Notes under the pieces: generated by a model
Database searches by the model: none
What the model was told of the DNA's origin: nothing
The model's input: the letters and a program-made list of their open reading frames with translations, nothing else
Made by a program: the position numbers and the translations under genes
Shown: positions 18,801 to 26,395 of the stretch, one piece after another
How positions within the stretch are numbered: position 1 is the first letter of the stretch
Layout of the letters: every line of letters begins with the position of its first letter
DNA from: Clostridia bacterium
GTDB taxonomy: Bacteria; Bacteroidota; Bacteroidia; Bacteroidales; 4484-276
Assembly: GCA_009928785.1 (NCBI GenBank)
Contig: SABY01000031.1
Coordinates: forward strand, 1 to 34,128
DNA length: 34,128 bases
Reading direction: 5' to 3'

Positions 18801-18950
18801 GCCGGGAATAGTCTCACCGCTTGAAGCATCCGTTACTACACCCGTTACTGCCACATTTTGTGCAAACCCGCTCTGCGATGCCAGCAGCGCTGTAGTCATC
18901 AGCAGCCACAGGTAATGTCTGATTCTGATTCTATTAATTAGCTTTCCCAT
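15831..18950 (-). CDS. susC: SusC/RagA-family TonB-dependent transporter
   Basis: 1039 residues. The signal peptide ends near FAQ31. A carboxypeptidase-regulatory-like sandwich follows (about 33-105, VTGVVTDASSGETIPGVSI, GLYSINVPVGATLIFSFVG), then the plug (about 115-235, IVVVGYGTRKKKDLIGAVS, IRGINSINANTTPLFVIDG, DASAASIYGSRASNGVVIIT) and a beta-barrel ending in the outer-membrane signature NLTF. It imports oligosaccharides across the outer membrane using TonB energy, in complex with the SusD of the next gene. No N-terminal STN domain is seen, which agrees with control by the hybrid regulator rather than by a sigma/anti-sigma pair. It starts 10 bases after the fructokinase gene. Confidence 0.96.
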   Translation of the reverse strand: MGKLINRIRIRHYLWLLMTTALLASQSGFAQNVAVTGVVTDASSGETIPGVSILEKGTLNGTTTNIDGLYSINVPVGATLIFSFVGKETQEKLITSDGEMDVTLESSMVELDQIVVVGYGTRKKKDLIGAVSVVETKSFDEYVSANAMQSIQGKVPGMIISSDGSPDGSVDIKIRGINSINANTTPLFVIDGVPTTSNLNELNPQDIESMQVLKDASAASIYGSRASNGVVIITTKKGTAGKTKVNVKTNAGLSFYAKRPSVLDSYQYGQAYWQAAVNDGQDPNQHYLYQYDWHYDADGNPVLDNVLLPKYLDADQTMLTSNTDWYNEISRIGNQKTMDLSFSQGTDRGRSMFSIGLYDNQGIINTSRFSRVNARLNSDYDMFDGRLTIGENLSFSYLKETNTDVLNLTLQTLPVIPVHTVDGIGWGGPVAGMNDRQNPVRLLEDNDQNHSNFMRIFGNAYLDFEIIDDLVFHSSFGIDYGNYYSRLMTYSYQSGYLTNPTNRVNNFQSHTFKYTFTNTLNYKLQVGKHDWDFLAGTEMFSDSYEEFGAGVEDFELEDPDYMYINAGTGAKSVLGSGTGYRLLSYFGKANYTFNNKYLASVTMRYDGSSRFGANNQFGLFPAASAGWRISEEDFFKESVDIMSDFKLRAGWGQTGNQAIDNLARYSIFISDYDGGDPTWASPWGTAYDIGGYNTSGLPSGYRRVRLGNDDLKWETTTQTNIGIDYGFKNQQLRGSIDYFWKKTEDMLFEPGYIGVIGEGGNQWVNGAAMTNHGLEFLISWNEMVSEDFDYSITGNLSSYVNEIVDLPEAVENAYGGNGRGDNILGHPLGSFYGYVADGLYRTEDEVANSPESVGKGLGRIRFKDLNGDGVITDDDRTWIGIPHPDFTYGLNFSVNYKGFDFNMFWEGVVGIDVINQAKYHTDFWSVKESGSNKGDRLLGAWSPTNTGSDIPALTLIDANNENRFSTYVVESGSYLKLRYLQVGYTFDLPKSGIDKLRVYLGGQNLVTIKSKSFTGIDPETPNWGYPIPVTLTAGVNLTF

Positions 18951-18960
18951 ACTTGTAGTT

Positions 18961-19866
18961 TTATCCGTTAGTATTATTAAAATATTTGGTTAAATCTTTT
19001 GCCTGATATTGGGGTGTAGCCCCCGATTGTGTGGCCACAAAAGCTCCTGCGGCACACGCCAGATTCAGAGCCTCTTTACACATTTTTCCCTCGAACAGCG
19101 AGGCTACCATGCCTGCCAGAAAAGCATCGCCGGAGCCTACGGTATCAACTGCTTTTACCTTATAGCCCGGATGATCGTAAAATTGGCCTTCGTGATAAGC
19201 TATGGCTCCGCGATCGCCGCGCGTTACTACCACCATCTGGCATCCATATTCTACGGCCAGCCACCGGATGATGCTTTTTTCGTCGTGCTTAAGCTTGTTA
19301 TACCATTGTGCCAGCACTACCACTTCTTCGTCGTTGAGTTTTACAATATCGGCTTTTCGGAGCATTGTCTCCACGATCTCTTTTTTATCGTAGGGTTGCC
19401 GCAAATTGATATCGACAAGTTTGAGCGCGGTGCTCCCCTCGAGCACTTTAAGCAGCGTGTTGCGCGTGGTTTCATTGCGCAAAGCCAGCGTACCGTATAT
19501 GATAAGTCCTGCCTGGGTGGCTTTGGTCTGTAATTGGTCGGTAAACTGAATATTGTCCCATGCCACCGGTTCGCATATTTCGTATGTGGCATTGTTGTTT
19601 TGATCCAGGTGTACCAGCACTTTACTTGTAGGCAGATGCTCGTCGGTTTGTATGAGCGAAGTAGATAATCCCGATGATTGCAGGAAATCTTTCAGCTCCT
19701 GCCCAGCCTCATCATTGCCAATTCTGCTGGCCATATCCACCGCCACACCGAGCTTGTGCAGATGTATGGCAACATTCATGGGTGCTCCGCCGGGTTTGGG
19801 GCCTGATGGTAACATATCCCAGAGCACCTCGCCAAAACACAGCACCTTTTTGTTTTCTATTTTCAT
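18961..19866 (-). CDS. Fructokinase-like PfkB-family sugar kinase
   Basis: 301 residues, the normal length for the family. GEVLWDMLP and GGAPMNVA form the sugar-binding start, and DTVGSGDAFLAG is the C-terminal PfkB signature with the catalytic base Asp247. It phosphorylates a cytosolic ketose. Fructose is by far the best guess given the GH32 genes and the importer next to it (the B. theta levan locus has the equivalent pair). It lies between the MFS importer (33-base gap) and susC (10-base gap), so co-transcription is very likely. The product would be fructose 6-phosphate if it behaves like bacterial fructokinases; this is not provable from sequence. Confidence 0.9.
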   Translation of the reverse strand: MKIENKKVLCFGEVLWDMLPSGPKPGGAPMNVAIHLHKLGVAVDMASRIGNDEAGQELKDFLQSSGLSTSLIQTDEHLPTSKVLVHLDQNNNATYEICEPVAWDNIQFTDQLQTKATQAGLIIYGTLALRNETTRNTLLKVLEGSTALKLVDINLRQPYDKKEIVETMLRKADIVKLNDEEVVVLAQWYNKLKHDEKSIIRWLAVEYGCQMVVVTRGDRGAIAYHEGQFYDHPGYKVKAVDTVGSGDAFLAGMVASLFEGKMCKEALNLACAAGAFVATQSGATPQYQAKDLTKYFNNTNG

Positions 19867-19899
19867 AAATATGATTATTTTTTTAATAAAAAGAAACGG

Positions 19900-21270
19900 T
19901 TACTTTTCTGCTGTTAGAGCTTTGCTTATCCGTCGTGCAGCCAGGTCTTCCTGAATTTCTTCCAGAGAGCGACCTTTGGTTTCGGGTATCACCTTCCAGG
20001 CAAAGAAAAACTGCAGCGCCATCATAATGGTGAAGAAAGTAAAGATGGGGCCGCCACCAATGGCAGGCATCGAAGCTACCAGCGGGAAGAGCAGGGCCAG
20101 TAGTCCGGTAAGAAACCAATGTACAAATGATCCCAGCGCCTGGCCTTTGCTGCGTACATGGTTGGGGAAGATTTCAGAAATAAACACCCACAAAATAGCG
20201 CCTTGCGAAATGGCGAAAAATGCGATGTACCCAATCAGGTAAAACATTACCAGCGAGCTGCCAAATTCCTGCAGGTAAAAGGCGCGGGCAATCATTCCCA
20301 GGAAAAACACCATACCGACCGAGCCGACCATCAACAATTGCCGGCGTCCAAAACGGTCGATGAGTGTAAGGGCGATGAGTGTAAAGATAAGATTGGTTCC
20401 GCCAATGGCAATGGATTGCAATAAGGCGGCATCGCTTCCCAATCCGGTTTGCTCGAATATGCGCGGTGCATAATATATTATAGCGTTGATACCCGAAAGC
20501 TGGTTGAACATAGCGATAAGTATAGTAGCTATTACCGGAAAGCGGTTTTCGCGTGTGAAGAGTTTTACGTTGCCAATTTTTTCGGAAAGGCTGATAGCTT
20601 TTTGGATGTCGTTGATTTCGTCCTGCACCTTTTCTACCTGCAGCGAATTAAGAACCGTTCGCGCCTCATCCACACGACCTTTGAGCATGAGCCACCGCGG
20701 ACTGGCAGGAATGCGAAAGAGCAGCCCGAAAAACAGTAGCCCGGGAACCAACTCTGCTCCTATCATCCAGCGCCAGGGATCGACAGCTACGTGGCGATTG
20801 ATAAAATAGTTGACAAAATAAGCCAGGAAGATAGCAGCAACCACATTGAGTTGGTTGAGGATCACCAACCGCCCGCGAATTTTGGAAGGAGAAATTTCGG
20901 CAATATACATAGGCGCCAAAACAGAGATGGCTCCCACACAGATGCCTGTGATAAAACGCGCGAAGAGCAACAGCTCCCAGCTACCTGCCAGGGCGCTGCC
21001 CAATGCCGAAATGGAGTAAACGAGCGACATGCCCAGCATACTTTGACGCCGGCCGTATTTGTCGCCAATGCTACCAATGATGATGGTGCCCAAAATGGTT
21101 CCGACCACAGCAATCATTACTGTAAAGCCCAGCCAAAAAGCATTTAATCCAAACTCGTTTTGCAAATGAATGGTGGTACCCGATATCATGGCGATGTCGT
21201 AGCCAAACAGGAAACCGCCCAGCGCCACGATGATGGCCATTGTTCTGATTTTTTTGTATTGGAAACTCAT
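19900..21270 (-). CDS. MFS sugar:proton symporter (probable fructose importer)
   Basis: 456 residues with the twelve-helix pattern of the sugar porter family (XylE/GLUT type). Signatures are GGFLFGYDIAMISG in helix 1, GDKYGRR in the 2-3 loop, AEISPSKIRGRL near helix 4, SPRWLMLKGR before the central loop, YYAPRIFEQTG in helix 7, DRFGRR in the 8-9 loop and PETKGRSLEEIQ after helix 12. It sits in the inner membrane and would import the monosaccharide freed in the periplasm. It is the first gene of the nine-gene minus-strand run, immediately before the kinase, which supports fructose as substrate. Confidence 0.92.
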   Translation of the reverse strand: MSFQYKKIRTMAIIVALGGFLFGYDIAMISGTTIHLQNEFGLNAFWLGFTVMIAVVGTILGTIIIGSIGDKYGRRQSMLGMSLVYSISALGSALAGSWELLLFARFITGICVGAISVLAPMYIAEISPSKIRGRLVILNQLNVVAAIFLAYFVNYFINRHVAVDPWRWMIGAELVPGLLFFGLLFRIPASPRWLMLKGRVDEARTVLNSLQVEKVQDEINDIQKAISLSEKIGNVKLFTRENRFPVIATILIAMFNQLSGINAIIYYAPRIFEQTGLGSDAALLQSIAIGGTNLIFTLIALTLIDRFGRRQLLMVGSVGMVFFLGMIARAFYLQEFGSSLVMFYLIGYIAFFAISQGAILWVFISEIFPNHVRSKGQALGSFVHWFLTGLLALLFPLVASMPAIGGGPIFTFFTIMMALQFFFAWKVIPETKGRSLEEIQEDLAARRISKALTAEK

Positions 21271-21316
21271 AATAGTTTATTAAGATGATTAGAAAAGGAT
21301 GATTTCGATCCGCCGG

Positions 21317-21324
21317 CAAAACTA
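21317..21324 (-). promoter_or_regulatory. Candidate -7 element for the fructan operon (TAGTTTTG)
   Basis: Read on the minus strand this is TAGTTTTG, matching TAnnTTTG, 46 bases upstream of the importer ATG at 21270. There is no matching -33 box, as expected for a promoter that depends on an activator such as the hybrid regulator at 1197. Confidence 0.45.
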
Positions 21325-21353
21325 TTACAACCCTTAAAGGCACGGTAGCACAG

Positions 21354-21423
21354 ATGTTTCTGAAATGGCAACTTATGATACAAAAGCCTGCCGATGAAAC
21401 ATTTGTTGCAACATACGTAACAT
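21354..21423. promoter_or_regulatory. Possible activator-binding region upstream of the fructan operon
   Basis: Upstream of the -7 box is a cluster of short symmetries: ATGTTTC (21354-21360) is inverted as GAAACAT (21396-21402); TGTTGCAACA (21404-21413) is a perfect 10-bp palindrome; AACAT occurs at 21398, 21410 and 21419. AraC-type regulators usually bind repeats upstream of the promoter, so this is the best candidate operator in the 311-base gap 21271-21581. The remainder of that gap holds no gene or clear terminator. Confidence 0.25.
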
Positions 21424-21581
21424 GCTTTGCCTAAAGTGTCAGAAAGTATCTAACTTCGATATTATAAAATTTGCCAAATTACAAAACCATGCCAGCTAAC
21501 CATACATACAACAGTCATTTGGAAATATTTAGCGGCAGGAAGGAATAATCAGGTGGATGCGGTTAGAAGGAGAAGGTGATT

Positions 21582-22232
21582 TTAATCACGAATATAGTCG
21601 ATCACCGCGTCGCGGTAGGGAGTTTTTTCCACTTCCTGCGTCATGTTGCGCACTGTGCGGTAGGGGCCTTTGGCAATCACCAGATTCATAAGCCAGGCGG
21701 GGATGGCTCCTGCCAGATCGACGCTAATCTCGAAGGTGATGCGCACCCGGCCATCGTCAAGAGGTTCGAGCAGCCAGAGCGAGTGGCAATTTTGAATACG
21801 CACCACGCCATCGTTTGTTGGAATAAAGTCGGGTCGGCACTCCGACTCGTCGCGCACTACTTTGGTTTTTTCGTCCTGGCTCAACTGTACTTCCACCACC
21901 ATATCGCGGTCGAGCACCGGCCAGGGCGCATCGGAATAACTATAAAACATCCAGTGGGAGTGGCTGTATTCTTTGATAACGCGTGCCTCTTTATTGAAAT
22001 ACACCCAGTTGCAATGATTTTCCGAATCTTTCATCAACGCTACCAGCGAAGAGAGCCGCGCCTGCACTTCGGTCACCACCTTTACACTTTTCAGCGGCAT
22101 ATCATCCCGGTTTCGGGTGTAAACCCTGATGCCATCCTCTTCTCTCATAAATTTCCATGGCTTTCCCGATTGGCTGTAGCCCGCGGCAATGGTCATGGTA
22201 AAAAGTAGCAGGATTACTGTGATAGTTTTCAT
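21582..22232 (-). CDS. Secreted START-domain protein
   Basis: 216 residues. A signal peptide (about 1-21, ending near GYSQS) leads into a START-like domain: WKFMREEDGIRVYTRN, the acyl/lipid cavity strands, SHSHWMFYSYSDAPWPVLDRDMV and VRITFEISVDLAGAIPAWLMN are typical text for bacterial secreted START proteins. START domains bind lipids or other hydrophobic molecules; the ligand here is unknown and a periplasmic location is inferred from the signal peptide. It is divergent from the unknown gene at 22315 (82-base gap) and ends 311 bases before the fructan operon, with no evident link to it. Confidence 0.85.
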   Translation of the reverse strand: MKTITVILLLFTMTIAAGYSQSGKPWKFMREEDGIRVYTRNRDDMPLKSVKVVTEVQARLSSLVALMKDSENHCNWVYFNKEARVIKEYSHSHWMFYSYSDAPWPVLDRDMVVEVQLSQDEKTKVVRDESECRPDFIPTNDGVVRIQNCHSLWLLEPLDDGRVRITFEISVDLAGAIPAWLMNLVIAKGPYRTVRNMTQEVEKTPYRDAVIDYIRD

Positions 22233-22314
22233 TTTACTAAAAAAATGTAAGCGTAAAAGTAGGTCTATTCAGATATGTGCTTCAACAATCGTAGATTTTA
22301 TTTTCTTTGTAATA

Positions 22315-22878
22315 ATGAAAAAATGGATCACAATCATTGGTGCGCTCCTGGTGCAACTATGCTCCTATGGGCAAGCATTTCAGTTTTTTGCCGAAGACCT
22401 TACTTTCCGGCTCTCGTCTGGCCTCTTTGAAGTGGAAGGCGATTATTACTTTAGAAACACCACCGACAGGCCGGCACGCCAAACGTTGCTCTATCCTTTT
22501 CCTGCCGAAGCGGCTTATGGCACCATCAGTTACATTAGCATCATGCAGGGAAGCGACAGCATTTTGTTTAAAAGAACTGCGGGAGGGGTTTTGTTTACCG
22601 TTTCTGCCGTGGCCCGGCAGGAAGTAGCCTACAGAATTGGTTATGGCCAGCAGCTTACAGCCGACAGCGCCTGCTATATCATCACTACCACACAGCGCTG
22701 GAAGCAGCCTTTCGAATGGGCAACTTATCAGCTCCATATACCCGACAGCCTCAGGCTATTGGATATTTCGATACTCCCCGACAGCATCGGGCGTACCTCC
22801 ACCGAAGAAATCTACTTCTGGTCACGCAAGAACTTTTGGCCTGAGATGGATTTTTTGATTCGCTATGGGAAACGTTGA
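22315..22878 (+). CDS. Secreted protein of unknown function
   Basis: 187 residues that I do not recognise. A hydrophobic N-terminus (MKKWITIIGALLVQLCSYG) looks like a signal peptide cleaved near YGQA. The mature part is rich in short beta-strand patterns (LTFRLSSGLFEVEGDYYFRN, ARQTLLYPFPAEA, YQLHIPDSLRLLDISILP), suggesting a compact beta-sandwich domain, and it has no membrane helix or evident catalytic motif. ATG at 22315 is chosen because the longer open frame upstream runs back into the divergent START gene and lacks a signal sequence. It is convergent with recQ, whose stop is 9 bases away. A divergent promoter with the START gene is possible. Confidence 0.7.
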   Translation: MKKWITIIGALLVQLCSYGQAFQFFAEDLTFRLSSGLFEVEGDYYFRNTTDRPARQTLLYPFPAEAAYGTISYISIMQGSDSILFKRTAGGVLFTVSAVARQEVAYRIGYGQQLTADSACYIITTTQRWKQPFEWATYQLHIPDSLRLLDISILPDSIGRTSTEEIYFWSRKNFWPEMDFLIRYGKR

Positions 22879-22886
22879 TTTTACTG

Positions 22887-24797
22887 CTATTTCTCATTCC
22901 CCCAGCGGAGGCAATTTTGACTATCGTAATAAATTTGATCGTTGTCGAGGAGCCACTCCACCACCTGGAGAAACTTATCGCCGTTGAGCTTAGGAAACAT
23001 CCTGGCCAATTCCTCCGGAGTGCGGGGCTGCTTTTGCAATAACGGCTTGATTTGCAACTTAGTACCCTCCAACTCTGCCGGGCTAAGATCGGGTTGATGG
23101 CGCTTGCGGCACACATCACAATGGCCACAGTAGCTCATATTGGTTTGCCCAAAATATCCCAGCAGAAACACACTTCGGCAGGTGGTGGTATTTTTTAGAA
23201 ATGCTGTGAGCGCATCCAGCCGGTGGCGGGCAGTTTTGCGCCGCAGCTTATAATTTTCGGGTGAGATATAGAGGTCTTTGGCATCCAGCCGCTCGATGGT
23301 AAAGATTATCTGTGGTTTACTTTTGGTCGGGATAAAAGTAATGACCTCGTGTGCATGGAGTTGCTGCAGCATTTTAACAGTTTGCTCCGTTGATAGTTCC
23401 GTTTTTCGGGCCAGCTCATTGATATTAATTTTTGCATATTCACTAAACAAACCTGTATAGAGCCGGAGAATTGTAGTGAGGAAGCCATCCAATGAAGTAT
23501 GTGTTACGCGAAAGCGATACAAGTCGTCGCCTTGCAGACGAACATGAATCCTCGCCGGAAAATGCAGCCCGTCGCTAAGAATCAGGTAGCCTTCTTTTTC
23601 GAGAAAGCGCAAGGCGTTGTAGGCAACCACCACCACAAAATTGTATTGTCGGCAGAAGTCGGCGATATCGAAATCGAAACCCATATTGAGGCCGCTGCCG
23701 ATGGCCAGCTTCAGGTAATTGCCCAGTGCCTGATACACATTACGGATATCTTCGATTGGTGGGAAAGCACTCTCGAATTGTTTTTCAGCATCCAAAATAT
23801 CCGATTCCTGCCACAGCATCACAGCATAGGCGCTTTTGCCATCGCGGCCAGCGCGGCCGGCTTCCTGAAAATAGGCTTCTACGGATGTGGGCAAATCCAC
23901 ATGAATTACCAGGCGCACATCGGGCTTGTCGATGCCCAACCCAAAAGCATTGGTAGCAACCATGATGCGCACGGTGCCGGTCATCCATCGGTTTTGGCGC
24001 TGTTGGCGCTGTTGGCTGTCAAGTCCGGCATGATAATAATCGGCAGTGATGCCCCGCTTGTTGAGCATCTGCGCAAGTTCATACGTGCGACGGCGGCTGC
24101 CGGCATACACAATGGCCGAGCCGGGCATTTTTTGCAAAATCTCCAACACCTTTTGGTTTTTGTTTTCGTCGGCCAAAACATTGTAAGAGAGATTGGCGCG
24201 CAGGAAGCTCTGCCGGATAACATTTTTTGTTTTAAACAAAAGTTTCTGCTGGATATCGTCCACCACTTCGGGAGTAGCAGAAGCGGTGACAGCCAGCAAC
24301 GGAACATCGGGGATAATCTGCCGCACCTCGGCAATGCGCAAGTAGGGCGGGCGGAAGTCGTAGCCCCATTGCGAGATACAGTGCGCCTCGTCGATGGCCA
24401 GCAGATTGACAGGAATGTGGCGCAGCGCTTCGCGAAACATAGGCGTGGCAAGTCGCTCCGGCGATATGTAGAGAAACTTCCCTTCGCCGTGCATCACATT
24501 ATTTAGCGCCAGCTCTATCTCATTATAATGCATCCCCGAAAAAATAGCAAACGCTTTGATGTTCATCTTTTTCAGCCTGTCCACCTGATCTTTCATGAGC
24601 GCGATGAGGGGCGAAATTACAATGCACACCCCTGGCTGCGCCATAGCCGGCACCTGATAGGTAATGGATTTGCCGCCACCGGTGGGCATCAGCGCAAGCG
24701 TATCCCTGCCCTCCAATACCGCACGGATAATGGGTTCCTGTCCGGGACGGAAATCGGGGTAACCCCAATATTTTGCGAGGACTTCCTTAATATCCAT
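22887..24797 (-). CDS. recQ: ATP-dependent DNA helicase RecQ, short form
   Basis: 636 residues. The start shows YWGYPDFRPGQEPII (Q motif), then Walker A PTGGGKS (38-44), DEAHCISQWGYDFRP (DEAH at 136-139), helicase motifs V/VI (TNAFGLGIDKPDVRLVIH, YFQEAGRAGRDG) and the RecQ zinc cluster (CRSV then CGHCDVC). The C-terminus is a winged-helix remnant without an HRDC domain, the short RecQ type often found beside a longer paralogue in Bacteroidota. It unwinds DNA 3'-5' in recombination and repair. ATG at 24797 is chosen because an upstream alternative start adds residues not seen in the family. It ends in TAG and is divergent from purM. Confidence 0.95.
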   Translation of the reverse strand: MDIKEVLAKYWGYPDFRPGQEPIIRAVLEGRDTLALMPTGGGKSITYQVPAMAQPGVCIVISPLIALMKDQVDRLKKMNIKAFAIFSGMHYNEIELALNNVMHGEGKFLYISPERLATPMFREALRHIPVNLLAIDEAHCISQWGYDFRPPYLRIAEVRQIIPDVPLLAVTASATPEVVDDIQQKLLFKTKNVIRQSFLRANLSYNVLADENKNQKVLEILQKMPGSAIVYAGSRRRTYELAQMLNKRGITADYYHAGLDSQQRQQRQNRWMTGTVRIMVATNAFGLGIDKPDVRLVIHVDLPTSVEAYFQEAGRAGRDGKSAYAVMLWQESDILDAEKQFESAFPPIEDIRNVYQALGNYLKLAIGSGLNMGFDFDIADFCRQYNFVVVVAYNALRFLEKEGYLILSDGLHFPARIHVRLQGDDLYRFRVTHTSLDGFLTTILRLYTGLFSEYAKININELARKTELSTEQTVKMLQQLHAHEVITFIPTKSKPQIIFTIERLDAKDLYISPENYKLRRKTARHRLDALTAFLKNTTTCRSVFLLGYFGQTNMSYCGHCDVCRKRHQPDLSPAELEGTKLQIKPLLQKQPRTPEELARMFPKLNGDKFLQVVEWLLDNDQIYYDSQNCLRWGNEK

Positions 24798-24875
24798 GCT
24801 TGGAATTTTTATTAAAAACCACAAAGCTCATCCTCCCGTCAGTTGATGCTGTGGGGATGGCCAATCGAAAAAATG

Positions 24876-24883
24876 TATGTTTG
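24876..24883 (+). promoter_or_regulatory. Candidate -7 element for purM (TATGTTTG)
   Basis: TATGTTTG matches TAnnTTTG and ends 21 bases before the ATG at 24905. It lies in the 107-base gap shared with divergent recQ. It supports the start at 24905 over upstream alternative starts in the same frame. Confidence 0.45.
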
Positions 24884-24904
24884 CATTCTGACATAAAAAA
24901 GCAA

Positions 24905-26071
24905 ATGGAGAGCAAATATACTCAAAGAGGCGTATCGGCCACAAAAGATGATGTTCACGCAGCAATTCGTGACATCGACAAAGGGATTTTTCCGGGCGCA
25001 TTTTGCAAAATTGTACCCGACCTGCTGGGTGGCAGCAGCGACTATTGTAACGTGATGCACGCCGACGGCGCGGGAACCAAATCGTCGCTGGCTTACACGT
25101 ACTGGAAAGAAACCGGCGACTTGAACGTGTGGAAAGGCATAGCGCAGGATGCCGTGGTGATGAATCTGGACGATGTGATGTGTGTGGGAGCTACAGGAGC
25201 TATTCTACTCTCGTCAACCATTGGGCGCAACAAACATTTGATACCTGGCGAAGTAATCGGGGCAATCATCAATGGCACCGAAGAATTTCTGGAGGAGATG
25301 CGCAGGCACGGGGTAATGATCTATAGCACCGGCGGTGAAACTGCCGACGTAGGCGACCTGGTGCGCACCATCATCGTCGATTCGACGGTAACGACACGCA
25401 TGCCACGTGCCGAAGTAATCGACAACCGCCGCATAAGTGCCAGCGATGTAATTGTTGGCCTGGCTTCGTCGGGACAAGCAACTTACGAAACCGCCTACAA
25501 CAGCGGCATGGGCAGCAACGGGCTGACGATGGCGCGCCACGAGGTTTTCGATCACACGCTTGCCGGCAAATATCCAGAGAGTTTTGATGATCATGTGCCC
25601 GAATCGTTGATTTATACCGGAAAGCGCCAACTTACCGGTGCCACCGAAGTACCCGGAATGGATGCCGGACGCATGGTGCTTTCGCCAACGCGAACCTATG
25701 CACCCATTATAAAAAAAATAGTGGAAGAACTGCGCCCCAAAATACATGGGATGGTGCATTGCAGCGGCGGCGGACAAACGAAAGTGCTGCATTTTGTGGA
25801 TCAGTTGCACATCATCAAAGACAACCTTTTTGACATTCCTCCTTTGTTCAGAATGATAAATGATGAAAGAAAAATATCACTGCGCGAGATGTATCAGGTT
25901 TTTAATATGGGGCACCGGATGGAGATTTATACCGATTCAGCTACAGCAGCCGAAGTAATAGAAATATCAAAATCTTATGGTGTGGACGCAAAGATAGTGG
26001 GCCGCTGTGAAGAATCCGAAGAACGACGTTTGACGATTGCCGCGGCTGGTGAAAAGATGGAGTATTTTTAA
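24905..26071 (+). CDS. purM: Phosphoribosylformylglycinamidine cyclo-ligase (AIR synthase)
   Basis: 388 residues. Catalyses ATP-dependent ring closure of FGAM to aminoimidazole ribotide, the fifth step of purine synthesis in the cytosol. Signatures are YTQRGVSA at the start, HADGAGTKSSLAY, QDAVVMNLDDVMCVGA, STGGETADVGD and MVHCSGGGQTKVLHF. Length and text match the Bacteroidota version, which is longer than the E. coli enzyme. The frame is open upstream to 24800, but MESKYTQRGVSA is the expected N-terminus and a -7 box lies just before it. No other pur gene is adjacent. Confidence 0.95.
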   Translation: MESKYTQRGVSATKDDVHAAIRDIDKGIFPGAFCKIVPDLLGGSSDYCNVMHADGAGTKSSLAYTYWKETGDLNVWKGIAQDAVVMNLDDVMCVGATGAILLSSTIGRNKHLIPGEVIGAIINGTEEFLEEMRRHGVMIYSTGGETADVGDLVRTIIVDSTVTTRMPRAEVIDNRRISASDVIVGLASSGQATYETAYNSGMGSNGLTMARHEVFDHTLAGKYPESFDDHVPESLIYTGKRQLTGATEVPGMDAGRMVLSPTRTYAPIIKKIVEELRPKIHGMVHCSGGGQTKVLHFVDQLHIIKDNLFDIPPLFRMINDERKISLREMYQVFNMGHRMEIYTDSATAAEVIEISKSYGVDAKIVGRCEESEERRLTIAAAGEKMEYF

Positions 26072-26073
26072 AA

Positions 26074-26282
26074 GTTGTTTGTTGTTTGTTTCCCGAATCG
26101 CTGCGCTCTCGGGATTTCCCCGATGGGTCGGGGCAGGCAGCTTCGCTCAAGTTTGTTGTTTGTTTGTTTGTTGTTTGTTGTTTGTTTGTTTGTTGTTTGT
26201 TGTTTGTTGTTTGTTGTTTGTTGTTTGTTGTTTGTTGTTTGTTGTTTGTTGTTTGTTGTTTGTTGTTTGTTGTTTGTTGTTG
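26074..26282. repeat. Heptanucleotide (TTTGTTG) tandem tract
   Basis: Bases 26189-26279 are 13 perfect consecutive copies of TTTGTTG. A less regular stretch (26152-26188) mixes TTTG and TTTGTTG units. Two further units at 26074-26091, right after the purM stop, are separated from the main tract by a GC-rich block (26092-26149). That block contains the perfect stem CCCCGA-TGGG-TCGGGG (26118-26133). The tract is open in several frames on both strands only because of its composition; it is not a gene. Such tracts are prone to slippage. Confidence 0.95.
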
Positions 26283-26394
26283 ACGTTTCGAGGTCCTGCG
26301 GACGCTCGAAAGTCTGTAGGAAATTTAAAAGACAGACTGCGGAAGCTCGAAAGTCAGCGTCCAACGAAGGAGGACATAGAAACGTTAAAAGACA
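26280..26394. repeat. Nested imperfect palindrome with internal direct repeats
   Basis: Three concentric inverted repeats occupy the gap between the heptamer tract and the kinase stop codon. The outer arms are 26280-26296 and 26372-26388 (14 of 17 matching), the middle arms GGACGCT (26300-26306) and AGCGTCC (26356-26362), and the inner arms AGTCTGT (26311-26317) and ACAGACT (26332-26338). A 19-base direct repeat with one mismatch also occurs (26296-26314 and 26337-26355), and TTAAAAGACA occurs at 26325 and 26385. In the minus-strand transcript it lies just 3' of the kinase and may end or stabilise that mRNA. Confidence 0.6.
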
Positions 26395-26395
26395 A

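Noticed and set aside
21430..21581. Terminator for the START-domain gene
   Set aside because: I could find no stem followed by a T-run on the minus strand in this stretch.
23499..24506. 335-codon open frame on the plus strand
   Set aside because: Antisense shadow of recQ.
26152..26282. CRISPR array
   Set aside because: Units are 7 bases and contiguous with no spacers; no cas gene is present.
26280..26394. Integron attC site
   Set aside because: The ends do not provide the paired RYYYAAC/GTTRRRY core sites and there is no integrase or cassette array.
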